Source: Hydrogenophaga sp.
GTDB taxonomy: Bacteria > Pseudomonadota > Gammaproteobacteria > Burkholderiales > Burkholderiaceae_C
Reading direction: 5' to 3'
NCBI RefSeq assembly: GCF_030651625.1
Contig: NZ_JAUSCF010000001.1
Location: forward strand, 1-64,000
Length of the DNA stretch: 64,000 nt
The translations under genes and the position numbers were made by a program. Below, piece after piece: positions 56,196 to 64,000 of this stretch (positions are counted from its first letter, which is position 1; every line of letters begins with the position of its first letter). The notes beneath the pieces were generated by a model. That model was not told where the DNA came from. It saw only the letters and a program-made list of their open reading frames with translations, and ran no database searches.

Positions 56196-57866
56196 TCAGT
56201 CGATCGACATGGGGGCGATATCGATGAACCAGCTGCGCGGCTGCACCACGCCCTTGACTTTGGCGCTCATGGCGCGCGGGCCCACATCGTGCGCAATCCA
56301 CACGAACGGCGCTTCCTCCACGATGCGCGCGTGCAACTTGGCCAGCGCAGCATCTCGCGCGGTGTCGTCGAAGCTGGTGCGCGCATCTGCGATCAGCTTG
56401 TCAAACTCGTCGTTGCCAAAGTGACCCCAGTTGTTGGAGACTGGCGGGAAGGTCTTGGTGCTGGTGAAACGCACCATGGCAAAGAAGGGGTCCATGGCCG
56501 CGTAGCTGACGTTGATGGCGTGAGAACCATTGGCCGACGCGTGCTTGGCACCCTGGCGCCAGTTGGTGAACAGCGTGTTCCACTCGATGACGTCAAATTC
56601 GATATCGATGAAGCACTGCTTGAGTGACTGCTGCACGAACTCGTTCATGGGCAGCGGCTGCATCTGACCCGAGCCTGAAGCCGAGATCTGCACCTTGGCT
56701 TTCATGGGCTTGGCGGCAGAGAAGCCGGCTTCCGTCATGAGGGCTTGCGCGGCCTTCACGTCGTACTTGATGTCGAACTTGGGGTTGCCCCACCAGGGGT
56801 GGCCGGGGGGCACGGTGCCCTTGGGAATGGCCATCATCCCGCCGAGGAAGGTCTTGAGGCCTTCGCGGTCCACACACAGGTTGGCGGCGTGGCGCACGCG
56901 CTTGTCCAGCCAGGGGGAACCTTCGGCGAACGACAGCTGCCATGGCCACACATGGGGCTGCGCGTTGCTGTAGATCTTGAAGCCGCGCTGCGTGATCTGC
57001 GGCATGGCATCTGGCGAAGGCGCCTCGATCCAGTCAACCTGGCCTGACAGCAGCGCGGCCGTGCGCGCATTGGCCTCGGGCATGGGCATCAGCACCACGC
57101 GGTCCAGCTTCGGCGTGCGCTTGGGGTCCCAGTAGGTCTTGTTGGCGACCAGCTCCAGACGTTCACGCGGCAGGAAGCGCGCCATCTTGAAGGGGCCGCT
57201 GCCGGATGCATCGGACGCAAAAGCGGTCCAGGCGTTCTTGGCCTTGTCGGCAGGCGTGGCCCCTGCGGCGGCATCGAATTTCTTTTGCCAGTGGGCAGGC
57301 GAAGCCATGAACAGGTTGGTCAGATTCAGCGGAAGGAAGGCGTCGGGCTCGCTGGTCGTCAGCTCCACGGTGAGGTTGTCTATTTTGCGGGCGCTGCGCA
57401 GCGTGGGCATGCGCGAAGCGGTCACACCGACCTGGCTGGCGTCGAAATGCACGGCATCCTTGTCCAGCACCTTCTGCACGTTCCACACCACGGCGTCGGC
57501 GTTGAAGTCGGAGCCGTCGTGGAACTTCACGCCGGAGCGCAGCTTGAAGACCCACTTGGTCTTGTCGGTGGCGTCGGTCGCCCACGACAAGGCCAGGCCA
57601 GGGATCAGCACGCTGGCGGCGTCGCCCTTGGACAGATCCCAGTGCGTGAGTGCGTCGTACATGGGAATGCCGGTGAAGCGGTTGCCCTCGAAGCCCTGGT
57701 CAGGCTGACCCAGCGTGCGCGGGATGTCGGCAGCGGTCATGGCGATGCGCAGGACCTTCTCCTGCGCCAGCACGGAGGGGGACGCCACCGCCATCAGCAA
57801 ACCGGCGGTGACAGCGATACCCAATGTCTTGGGGGCGAAGCGGGATGCAGGAAAGAGGCGTTTCAT
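56196..57866 (-). CDS. ABC transporter substrate-binding protein (peptide/opine/nickel family)
   Basis: Periplasmic solute-binding protein of family 5 (SBP_bac_5), 556 residues from ATG 57866 (MKRLFPASRFAPKTLGIAV). The signal peptide ends near SPSVLA. Family parts are LIPGLALSWATD, WVFKLRSGVKFHDGSDFNADAVVWN and the second lobe with RVRHAANLCVDREGLKTFLGG. The substrate is unknown; ligand specificity cannot be read from sequence. It heads the transporter operon and is divergent from the racemase gene. Confidence 0.92.
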   Translation of the reverse strand: MKRLFPASRFAPKTLGIAVTAGLLMAVASPSVLAQEKVLRIAMTAADIPRTLGQPDQGFEGNRFTGIPMYDALTHWDLSKGDAASVLIPGLALSWATDATDKTKWVFKLRSGVKFHDGSDFNADAVVWNVQKVLDKDAVHFDASQVGVTASRMPTLRSARKIDNLTVELTTSEPDAFLPLNLTNLFMASPAHWQKKFDAAAGATPADKAKNAWTAFASDASGSGPFKMARFLPRERLELVANKTYWDPKRTPKLDRVVLMPMPEANARTAALLSGQVDWIEAPSPDAMPQITQRGFKIYSNAQPHVWPWQLSFAEGSPWLDKRVRHAANLCVDREGLKTFLGGMMAIPKGTVPPGHPWWGNPKFDIKYDVKAAQALMTEAGFSAAKPMKAKVQISASGSGQMQPLPMNEFVQQSLKQCFIDIEFDVIEWNTLFTNWRQGAKHASANGSHAINVSYAAMDPFFAMVRFTSTKTFPPVSNNWGHFGNDEFDKLIADARTSFDDTARDAALAKLHARIVEEAPFVWIAHDVGPRAMSAKVKGVVQPRSWFIDIAPMSID

Positions 57867-58210
57867 CAAAGCTCCATCGAAGTGCGGTGTGAAGAAATGG
57901 ATCGGTGATCCCTCTTCTGCTGCTGCGTTCTGGTGCGGCAGACCGGAAAAGACATCGCCGGGTTGGCAAGGTTTTTGTATGCAATCGCTGTGCCAAGTTG
58001 TCACAACCCCCAGCTCTGGGAGCTACCACCCTCTCTGAAAAACCCCGCTTCTCCCTGCAAAAAGGCTCGTTTTCATGCCCCGAATTCCCCACCCGATGGC
58101 GACACTGCAACTTGGTGCATGCATCAAGATAGAGCAGTGATACGGCGTTTTTGTATGCAAAAACACACCGAAACGGTGCTTGAATCCTCCTGACCCGACC
58201 TTCTTCAGTC
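57867..58210. promoter_or_regulatory. Divergent control region with two TTGTATGCAA boxes
   Basis: A 344-base gap between the substrate-binding protein and the racemase gene, without a convincing ORF. The ten-base box TTGTATGCAA occurs twice (57975-57984 and 58151-58160), each preceded by extra T residues. The box is nearly palindromic, like FCD-type GntR operators of the TTGTATACAA kind. One copy lies upstream of each divergent gene, so the local GntR regulator may control both units. Confidence 0.6.
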
Positions 58211-58942
58211 ATGAACATCCTCCTCATCAACCCCAACACCTCCGAGTCCATGACCCAGGCCATCGCACAGGCTGCGCGGGCCGTGGCCGCTCCGGACACA
58301 CGCATCGAAGCGGTGCAGCCCAGCTTTGGCCCGGCGTCCATCGAATGCCACTTTGACGAGGTGTTTGCGGCGGCCGGCGTGGCCGAACAGGTGCGCCTGG
58401 CTGCCGGTCGACGCATCGACGCCGTGGTGATCGCCTGTTTTGGCGACCCGGGGCTGGACGCGGCGCGCGAAGCCACGTCGGCACCGGTGATCGGCATTGC
58501 GGAAGCGGCGTTTCACGCGGCGGCGTTTCTGAGCACCGCCTTCTCCGTGGTGACCACACTGAACCGCACGGCCATCACCGCCGAACACCTGTTGCATCGC
58601 TATGGATTTGACCGCCGATGCCGCGGCGTGCACGGCACCGACATTCCCGTGCTGGAACTGGAAGGCTGCAGCGATGCCACCGTGGCCCGCATTGAAGAGG
58701 CAGCGCGAACAGCCCTGGAACAAGACCGCAGCGGCGCCATCGTGCTCGGCTGCGCCGGCATGGCCCCTCTCTGCGCCACCCTCAGCGAACGCCTGGGCGT
58801 GCCGGTGATCGACGGCGTGTCAGCCGCAGTGAAATTCGCTGAAAGCCTGGTCGCCCTGGGCCTGCGCACCAGCCAGCGCGGCGACTACGCCCCACCACCG
58901 CCCAAGACGTTCACGGGATGGGCGGCGCCACTGGGGATGTGA
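58211..58942 (+). CDS. Aspartate/glutamate/hydantoin racemase family protein
   Basis: A 243-residue member of the Asp/Glu racemase superfamily, hydantoin/allantoin racemase type. It starts MNILLINPNTSESMTQAIAQ. The two catalytic cysteines are in VIACFGDPGLDAARE (near residue 77) and VLGCAGMAPLCATLSE (near 181), in the positions used by hydantoin racemases. It may racemise an allantoin or hydantoin substrate before the amidohydrolase acts. It is divergent from the transporter operon and followed by a hairpin repeat. Confidence 0.88.
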   Translation: MNILLINPNTSESMTQAIAQAARAVAAPDTRIEAVQPSFGPASIECHFDEVFAAAGVAEQVRLAAGRRIDAVVIACFGDPGLDAAREATSAPVIGIAEAAFHAAAFLSTAFSVVTTLNRTAITAEHLLHRYGFDRRCRGVHGTDIPVLELEGCSDATVARIEEAARTALEQDRSGAIVLGCAGMAPLCATLSERLGVPVIDGVSAAVKFAESLVALGLRTSQRGDYAPPPPKTFTGWAAPLGM

Positions 58943-59013
58943 AACAACACTCCGTGCGGATCAACTTGTGGCCGACGCAATGCATTTTCCGGAAAGACGT
59001 GCCCCAATCCAGA

Positions 59014-59096
59014 GATACCGTGGAACCGGCTTCGCCGGGCCACTGGTATCGCCCCCTCGAAGGGGGTGACGCGCCGACGGCGCGGCGCGGGGGTGA
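59014..59096 (+). repeat. Intergenic hairpin repeat, copy 8
   Basis: The clearest copy. Outer stem gataccgtgg / ccactggtatc, inner hairpin accggcttcgccggg, second arm gccccctcgaaggggg and third stem gcgccgacggcgc. It lies between the convergent racemase and apbC genes. Confidence 0.8.
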
Positions 59097-59104
59097 GCCC
59101 CAGA

Positions 59105-60196
59105 TTACGTATCCTTTGATACCTTGATGCTGGGAAACTTGCTGGAGAAGTCTTTGGCCTTGGACGCGATCTTGATCGCCACCTGGCGGGCGACCGCCTT
59201 GTAGATGCCGGCGATCTCGCCTTCGGGATCGGCCACCACGGTGGGCATGCCGCTGTCGGCCTGCACGCGGATGCTCATGTTCAGCGGCAGCGCACCCAGG
59301 TAGTCCATGCCGTACTCGGTGGCCATGTTCTTGCCACCATCTGCGCCGAAGATGTGCTCGATGTGGCCACAGTTGGGGCAGCAGTACACCGCCATGTTTT
59401 CCACGATGCCCAGAATCGGCACGCCCACCTTCTCGAACATCTTGATGCCCTTGCGCGCATCCAGCAGCGCAATGTCCTGCGGCGTGGTGACGATCACCGC
59501 ACCGGTCATGGGCACGCGCTGACTTAAAGTGAGCTGGATGTCGCCAGTGCCGGGTGGCATGTCGACGATCAGGTAGTCGAGGTCTTTCCAGTTGGTCTGG
59601 CGCAGCAGTTGTTCCAGCGCCTGCGTGGCCATGGGGCCACGCCAGATCATGGCTTCGTCGCGGTCCACCAGGAAACCGATGGAGATCACCTGAACGCCGT
59701 AGTTCTCCAGCGGCTCCATGGTCTGGCCATCGGCACTTTCCGGCCGACCTTCCACGCCCATCATCATGGGCTGGCTGGGGCCGTAGATGTCGGCGTCCAG
59801 AATGCCGACCTTCGCACCTTCGGCGGCCAGCGCCAGGGCCAGGTTCACGGCCGTGGTGCTCTTGCCCACGCCGCCCTTGCCCGAAGCCACGGCAATGATG
59901 TTCTTCACATTGGGCATGAGCTGCACACCGCGCTGCACCGCGTGGGCGGTGATCTTCATGCTCAGGTTGACCGACACGTTGTCGACGCCGGCCACGTTCT
60001 TGGCCGCGGCAATCAGGGCGCGCCGCAAGGCGGGCATCTGGCTCTTGGCCGGGTAACCAAGCTCCACATCAAACGACACGTCGCCGTCCTGCACCTGCAG
60101 GTTCTTCAGTGCCTTGCTGGACACAAAATCCTTGCCGGTGTTCGGGTCTGTCACGGCCTGGAGGGCGTTCAGCAGCGCTTGTGTTTCTACGGCCAT
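59105..60196 (-). CDS. apbC: Iron-sulfur cluster carrier protein ApbC (Mrp)
   Basis: A P-loop ATPase that carries Fe-S clusters to target proteins. From ATG 60196 it is 363 residues; aggag lies upstream, and a TTG three codons earlier is less likely. The N-terminal MIP18/DUF59 domain (about 1-90) precedes the deviant Walker A ASGKGGVGKSTTAVNLA near residue 105. DADIYGPSQPMMMG and the CxxC pair in CCPNCGHIEHIFG, which binds the cluster, follow. It is divergent from metG. Confidence 0.95.
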   Translation of the reverse strand: MAVETQALLNALQAVTDPNTGKDFVSSKALKNLQVQDGDVSFDVELGYPAKSQMPALRRALIAAAKNVAGVDNVSVNLSMKITAHAVQRGVQLMPNVKNIIAVASGKGGVGKSTTAVNLALALAAEGAKVGILDADIYGPSQPMMMGVEGRPESADGQTMEPLENYGVQVISIGFLVDRDEAMIWRGPMATQALEQLLRQTNWKDLDYLIVDMPPGTGDIQLTLSQRVPMTGAVIVTTPQDIALLDARKGIKMFEKVGVPILGIVENMAVYCCPNCGHIEHIFGADGGKNMATEYGMDYLGALPLNMSIRVQADSGMPTVVADPEGEIAGIYKAVARQVAIKIASKAKDFSSKFPSIKVSKDT

Positions 60197-60424
60197 GAGG
60201 GGCAATCTCCTGTGGGAATCGGTGAAATCGGATGCGGTGGGGTCGCCGCTGACGTGGCCGGAAGTCTACCCGGGTGTCCAAAGACCATCCATTCACACAA
60301 TCGGCACGAGGGCATCAGCGCTGTGCAGCATCGGACACGCCCACCGGGGTCGCCCATCACACGCCAGGAGCCGGCGGCCTAAAATCAGGGGTTACCCCAG
60401 ACAGCCCCTACCGGAAAGCCTCTC

Positions 60425-62479
60425 ATGAGCCAGCGACGCCTGTTCGTCACCACCGCCCTGCCCTACGCCAACGGCCATTTCCACATCGGCCACATCATGG
60501 AATACATACAGGCCGACATCTGGGTGCGGTTCCAGCGCATGCAGGGTCACGAGGTGCACTTCGTCTGCGCCGACGATGCCCACGGCGCGCCCATCATGAT
60601 CGCGGCCGAAAAGGCCGGCAAGACACCCCAGCAGTTCGTGGCCGACATCGCCGCCGGCCGCAAGCCCTACCTCGACGGCTTCCACATCGGCTTCGACAAC
60701 TGGCACAGCACCGATGCGCCCGAAAACCACGAACTGGCGCAGGATGTCTACCGTGCTCTCAAGGCCAACGGCCTGATCGAAACCCGCACCATCGAGCAGT
60801 TTTTCGACCCCGAGAAAAACATGTTCCTGCCCGACCGTTTCATCAAAGGCGAGTGCCCCAAGTGCGGCGCCAAGGACCAGTATGGCGACAACTGCGAGGT
60901 CTGCGGTGCCGTCTATGCCCCCACCGAGCTGAAGAACCCGTATTCGGCGCTGTCGGGTGCCAAGCCGGTGCTCAAACAATCCGACCATTTCTTCTTCAAG
61001 CTCTCCGACCCGCGCTGCCTGGCTTTCCTGGACCAGTGGACACAAAGCGGCGCGGTGCAGCCCGAAGTACTCAACAAGATCGCCGAATGGATCGAACCCG
61101 GCGAAGACGGCAAACCCAAGATGGGCGACTGGGACATCAGCCGCGACGCGCCTTATTTCGGCATCGAGATTCCGGACGCACCTGGCAAGTATTTTTATGT
61201 GTGGCTGGACGCACCCATCGGCTACCTGGCCTCACTGAAGAACTGGTTCGGCAAGCAGGGCATCGACTTCGACGCCTTCATGGCCGACCCGACCACCGAG
61301 CAGTTCCACTTCATTGGCAAGGACATCATCACCTTCCACACCCTGTTCTGGCCCGCCATGCTGCACTTCAGTGGCCGCAAAGTACCCAACGCGGTGTTCG
61401 TGCACGGCTTCCTCACCATCAACAACGGCGAGAAGATGAGCAAGAGCCGCGGCACCGGTCTGGACCCGCTCAAGTACCTGAGCCTGGGCATGAATCCGGA
61501 ATGGCTGCGCTACTACCTGGCCGCCAAGCTCAGCGGCAAGAACGAAGACATCGACTTCAACCCCGAAGACTTCATGCTGCGGGTCAACAGCGATCTGGTG
61601 GGCAAGTACATCAATATCGCTTCGCGCGCGGCCGGCTTCATTGCCAAGCGATTTGACGGCAAGCTGGGCGCGGTCTCGGCCGACGGCGACGCCCTGCTCG
61701 ACCATCTGCAGAGCGTGGCTCCCAACGTGGCCGAACTCTACGCCGAGCGCGAATACGGCAAGGCGCTGCGCGAAATCATGCAGCTGGCCGACCGCGTGAA
61801 CGCCTACGTGGACCAGAACAAACCCTGGGAACTGGCCAAGCAGGAAGGCATGGACGGGCGGCTGCAGGACGTGTGCACCACCTGCATCGAAGCGTTCCGG
61901 CTGATTTCGATCTACCTCAAGCCCGTGCTGCCGGCGCTGGCGGCCCAGGTGGAAGCATTCCTGAAAGTGGCGCCACTGACCTTTGCCGACGCCGCTCGCC
62001 TGCTGGGTGCGGGCCACACCATTGGCGCTTATCAGCACCTGATGCAGCGCGTGGACGTGAAGCAGCTCGACGCGCTCTTCGAACCTCCACCTGAACCAAA
62101 GATGGCCGCTGCCGTACCGGGCGGCGAACCCATCGCCGACACCATCACCATCGAAGACTTTTCAAAGATCGACCTTCGCATCGCACACATCGTCAACTGC
62201 GAAGCCGTCGAAGGCTCCACCAAGCTGCTGCGTCTCACGCTCGACGTGGGCGAAGGCCGCACGCGCAATGTATTCAGTGGCATCGCCAGCGCCTACGCGC
62301 CGGCCGATCTGGTGGGCAAATTCACCGTGATGGTGGCCAACCTGGCACCACGCAAGATGAAGTTCGGCGTGAGCGAGGGCATGGTGCTGGCCGCCAGCCA
62401 CGCCGACGAAAACGCCGAGCCGGGCATCCACATCCTCAACCCCTGGCCTGGCGCCACGCCTGGCATGCGGGTGCGATAG
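60425..62479 (+). CDS. metG: Methionyl-tRNA synthetase
   Basis: Charges tRNA-Met. The 684-residue protein has the HIGH-type motif in [15 protein letters not shown], a zinc knuckle [19 protein letters not shown] near residues 145-163 and KMSKS in [13 protein letters not shown] near 338. The C-terminal EMAP-type tRNA-binding domain (about 580-684, [18 protein letters not shown] and [14 protein letters not shown]) makes it the long dimeric form. The DUF1275 gene starts five bases later. Confidence 0.97.
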   Translation: MSQRRLFVTTALPYANGHFHIGHIMEYIQADIWVRFQRMQGHEVHFVCADDAHGAPIMIAAEKAGKTPQQFVADIAAGRKPYLDGFHIGFDNWHSTDAPENHELAQDVYRALKANGLIETRTIEQFFDPEKNMFLPDRFIKGECPKCGAKDQYGDNCEVCGAVYAPTELKNPYSALSGAKPVLKQSDHFFFKLSDPRCLAFLDQWTQSGAVQPEVLNKIAEWIEPGEDGKPKMGDWDISRDAPYFGIEIPDAPGKYFYVWLDAPIGYLASLKNWFGKQGIDFDAFMADPTTEQFHFIGKDIITFHTLFWPAMLHFSGRKVPNAVFVHGFLTINNGEKMSKSRGTGLDPLKYLSLGMNPEWLRYYLAAKLSGKNEDIDFNPEDFMLRVNSDLVGKYINIASRAAGFIAKRFDGKLGAVSADGDALLDHLQSVAPNVAELYAEREYGKALREIMQLADRVNAYVDQNKPWELAKQEGMDGRLQDVCTTCIEAFRLISIYLKPVLPALAAQVEAFLKVAPLTFADAARLLGAGHTIGAYQHLMQRVDVKQLDALFEPPPEPKMAAAVPGGEPIADTITIEDFSKIDLRIAHIVNCEAVEGSTKLLRLTLDVGEGRTRNVFSGIASAYAPADLVGKFTVMVANLAPRKMKFGVSEGMVLAASHADENAEPGIHILNPWPGATPGMRVR

Positions 62480-62484
62480 AAGGC

Positions 62485-63213
62485 ATGTTCGCCGGCATCC
62501 GGGGCTTCACCAGCCTGCATCGAACCCCGCAGGCCGACCTGAAGCTCGGCACCGTGCTGGCCTTCGTGGCGGGGGCGGCCAATGCGGGCGGCTTCCTGGC
62601 GGTGGGCCAGTACACCTCGCACATGACCGGCATCCTCTCTTCGGTTGCCGACAACGCGGTGCTGGGCCATTTCGCCCTGGCGCTGGGCGGCCTGGGTGCG
62701 GTGCTGGCCTTTCTGCTGGGCGCCATGACCACCGCCTGGATGGTCAACTGGGGTCTGCGCCACCAGCTGCGCAGCGCCTACGGCCTGCCCCTTCTGCTGG
62801 AGGCGGCACTGCTGCTTGTGTTTGGACTGTTTGGTGCCGCCATTGGCCTGATGACCGCTGTGTTCCTTCCGCTCACCGTGGTGCTGCTGTGTTTCATCAT
62901 GGGATTACAAAACGCCGTCATCACCAAGATCTCGCGTGCGGTGATCCGCACCACCCACATCACCGGCCTGCTCACCGATCTGGGCATCGAACTCGGCAAA
63001 CTGCTGTACGTCAACCGCCACCCCGATCAAAAACCGGTGCGCGCCAACCGCGACCGGCTGCGTGTGCATGGCCAGCTCATTGTCAGCTTTTTCGTGGGTG
63101 GTCTGGCAGGGGCGCTGGGCTTCAAGTACGCGGGCTACATCAGCACGGTGCCGCTGGCGGCCCTGTTGCTGCTGCTGGTGATGCGGCCGGCGCTGGAAGA
63201 CCTCAAGCGATAA
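62485..63213 (+). CDS. DUF1275 (YoaK) family membrane protein
   Basis: A 242-residue inner-membrane protein with about six helices (AFVAGAANAGGFLAVGQYTS, FALALGGLGAVLAFLLGAM, LLLVFGLFGAAIGLMTAVFL, VVLLCFIMGLQNAVI, IVSFFVGGLAGALGF and ALLLLLVMRPAL). The YTSHMTGILSSVADN and NAVITKISRAVIRTTHITG segments are typical of YoaK/DUF1275. Function unknown. It starts five bases after metG, so probably cotranscribed. Confidence 0.9.
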   Translation: MFAGIRGFTSLHRTPQADLKLGTVLAFVAGAANAGGFLAVGQYTSHMTGILSSVADNAVLGHFALALGGLGAVLAFLLGAMTTAWMVNWGLRHQLRSAYGLPLLLEAALLLVFGLFGAAIGLMTAVFLPLTVVLLCFIMGLQNAVITKISRAVIRTTHITGLLTDLGIELGKLLYVNRHPDQKPVRANRDRLRVHGQLIVSFFVGGLAGALGFKYAGYISTVPLAALLLLLVMRPALEDLKR

Positions 63214-63240
63214 GAGCACTCACCCCCGCACAGGAGGATG

Positions 63241-63317
63241 CCCTCCCCCGCGCGGCCTGCGGCGTCACCCCCTCCAGGGTCACACCTTCGGACCGGCAGA
63301 GCCGGATCCTGGGTGTT
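63241..63317 (-). repeat. Intergenic hairpin repeat, copy 9 (inverted)
   Basis: Reads on the minus strand: outer stem acacc / ggtgt, inner hairpin ccggctctgccgg, then ctggagggggtgacg and a GC-rich tail. It lies between the convergent DUF1275 and lipoprotein genes. Confidence 0.7.
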
Positions 63318-63381
63318 GCTGGATGAATTCGTTGTGCCCCGGAAATGGCTCTTGGTTCCAACCCCGGTGCGTGCCTGTCGC

Positions 63382-63924
63382 TCAACGCCCGCGCTCCAGA
63401 TCGGGATCAATAGCCGACATGGTGGACACCACCTTCAGATCGCTGTCGAACACCACGGTGAAGATCTTCGAGTCGCTGGTGTTGGGGCCATCGAGGTAGC
63501 GCCAGTCGTAGTGCGTTTCCCGCTTGGCCTCAAAACGCGTGATCTTCATCGGCTTGCCCAACATCTTGCGCACGTCGGTCATGTCCATGCCAGGCTGCAC
63601 GCGTGCGAAATTCTCGGTCGTGAGCACCTGTCGCAGCGAGGCCATCCGGCCGTCGGGGCCGATGGTGATCATGTAATTGCGGTGGCCGGCGGGCTGGCGG
63701 TTGTATTCGTAGATCTGGGCACCTTCGGGCCCGTCCCACACCGCTTCGGGTTCACCCATTTTTTCGCGAACGTCTTGCTCGGTTGAAAAACCTTCTTCAA
63801 GCTCACTGATGTTCTGCACGTCGCAGGCCACCAGCGCCAGTGCAACACCCACGCTTGCGAGCCACGCAGTCAGGCGTCGCTGGGCAAAAGAGCACCGGTT
63901 TGGCTGTAAGTTGCCGCTGATCAT
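63382..63924 (-). CDS. SmpA/OmlA (BamE-like) outer-membrane lipoprotein
   Basis: A 180-residue lipoprotein with N-terminal signal and lipobox VALALVACDVQ (Cys near residue 34). The mature part carries two BamE-type repeats: LEEGFSTEQDVREKMGEPEA near residues 42-61 and VQPGMDMTDVRKMLGKPMKI near 110-129, the second followed by HYDWRYLDG. BamE assists the outer-membrane beta-barrel assembly machine; whether this protein is the BamE subunit or a paralog cannot be decided here. It is convergent with the DUF1275 gene. Beyond 63924 the last 76 bases show no gene. Confidence 0.85.
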   Translation of the reverse strand: MISGNLQPNRCSFAQRRLTAWLASVGVALALVACDVQNISELEEGFSTEQDVREKMGEPEAVWDGPEGAQIYEYNRQPAGHRNYMITIGPDGRMASLRQVLTTENFARVQPGMDMTDVRKMLGKPMKITRFEAKRETHYDWRYLDGPNTSDSKIFTVVFDSDLKVVSTMSAIDPDLERGR

Positions 63925-64000
63925 GTTGAGAGTCAGTGTAAACCCTCAGAAGTGAGCGACCCCGTTGTCAGCTTCGCGAACTGTGGTGAAAGGTAACATT

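Overview
The window comes from a betaproteobacterial chromosome, most likely a member of the Comamonadaceae close to Hydrogenophaga, Acidovorax or Variovorax. I infer this from the protein sequences, the GC-rich codon use and the gene neighbourhoods. It carries housekeeping genes, a periplasmic thiosulfate-oxidation (sox) locus directly beside a Calvin-cycle (cbb) operon, and at the left edge the integrase-proximal end of a prophage or phage-like island. A facultatively chemolithoautotrophic sulfur oxidiser is the natural reading, although RuBisCO genes are not in view.

Positions 1-5300 form one plus-strand accessory block: an ASCH-domain fragment, two variable target genes with DUF1566/C-type-lectin-like ends, avd, a template repeat, a reverse transcriptase, three small phage genes and a tyrosine integrase. 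Five of its gene junctions are ATGA overlaps (ASCH/target 1, possibly avd/RT, RT/next gene, small genes, integrase). This is a diversity-generating retroelement (DGR) with two targets. The template (2005-2097) differs from variable repeat 1 (818-906) and variable repeat 2 (1312-1403) at 11 positions each, and every difference falls on a template adenine. The integrase faces the 3' end of tRNA-Asp, the classic geometry of tRNA-targeted integration.

Positions 5320-29700 are core chromosome: a tRNA-Ala/Glu/Asp cluster behind gltX, then metZ, purF, cvpA, a SPOR protein, folC, an ArsC/Spx-like gene, ppnP, argG, murB, yajQ, a retropepsin-like protease, ridA, plsY, ybaK, an aldo/keto reductase, an OmpA-like lipoprotein, an acyl-CoA synthetase, an alpha/beta hydrolase, prfB with its programmed +1 frameshift, pepN, fbp and tRNA-Thr.

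Positions 29747-39725 hold the sox locus. The minus-strand set soxC-soxD-cytochrome-soxY-soxZ-soxA-soxX-soxB is divergent from a plus-strand set of a cytochrome, a SoxF/FccB flavoprotein and a cytochrome c4-like gene. Positions 39733-46562 hold cbbY-cbbF-cbbP-cbbT-cbbZ-cbbA on the minus strand, divergent from the LysR regulator cbbR. Electrons from sulfur oxidation could thus feed carbon fixation encoded next door.

Positions 47941-58942 look like a catabolic module for a ureide, hydantoin or carbamoyl-amino-acid compound: an M20 amidohydrolase, a GntR regulator, a ureidoglycolate-lyase-like gene, an amidase, a complete peptide-type ABC importer and an Asp/Glu/hydantoin racemase. apbC, metG, a DUF1275 membrane protein and a SmpA/OmlA-type lipoprotein close the window. 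A family of hairpin-forming intergenic repeats (nine copies noted, several with compensatory stem changes) is scattered through the chromosomal part, including inside the cbb and ABC operons.
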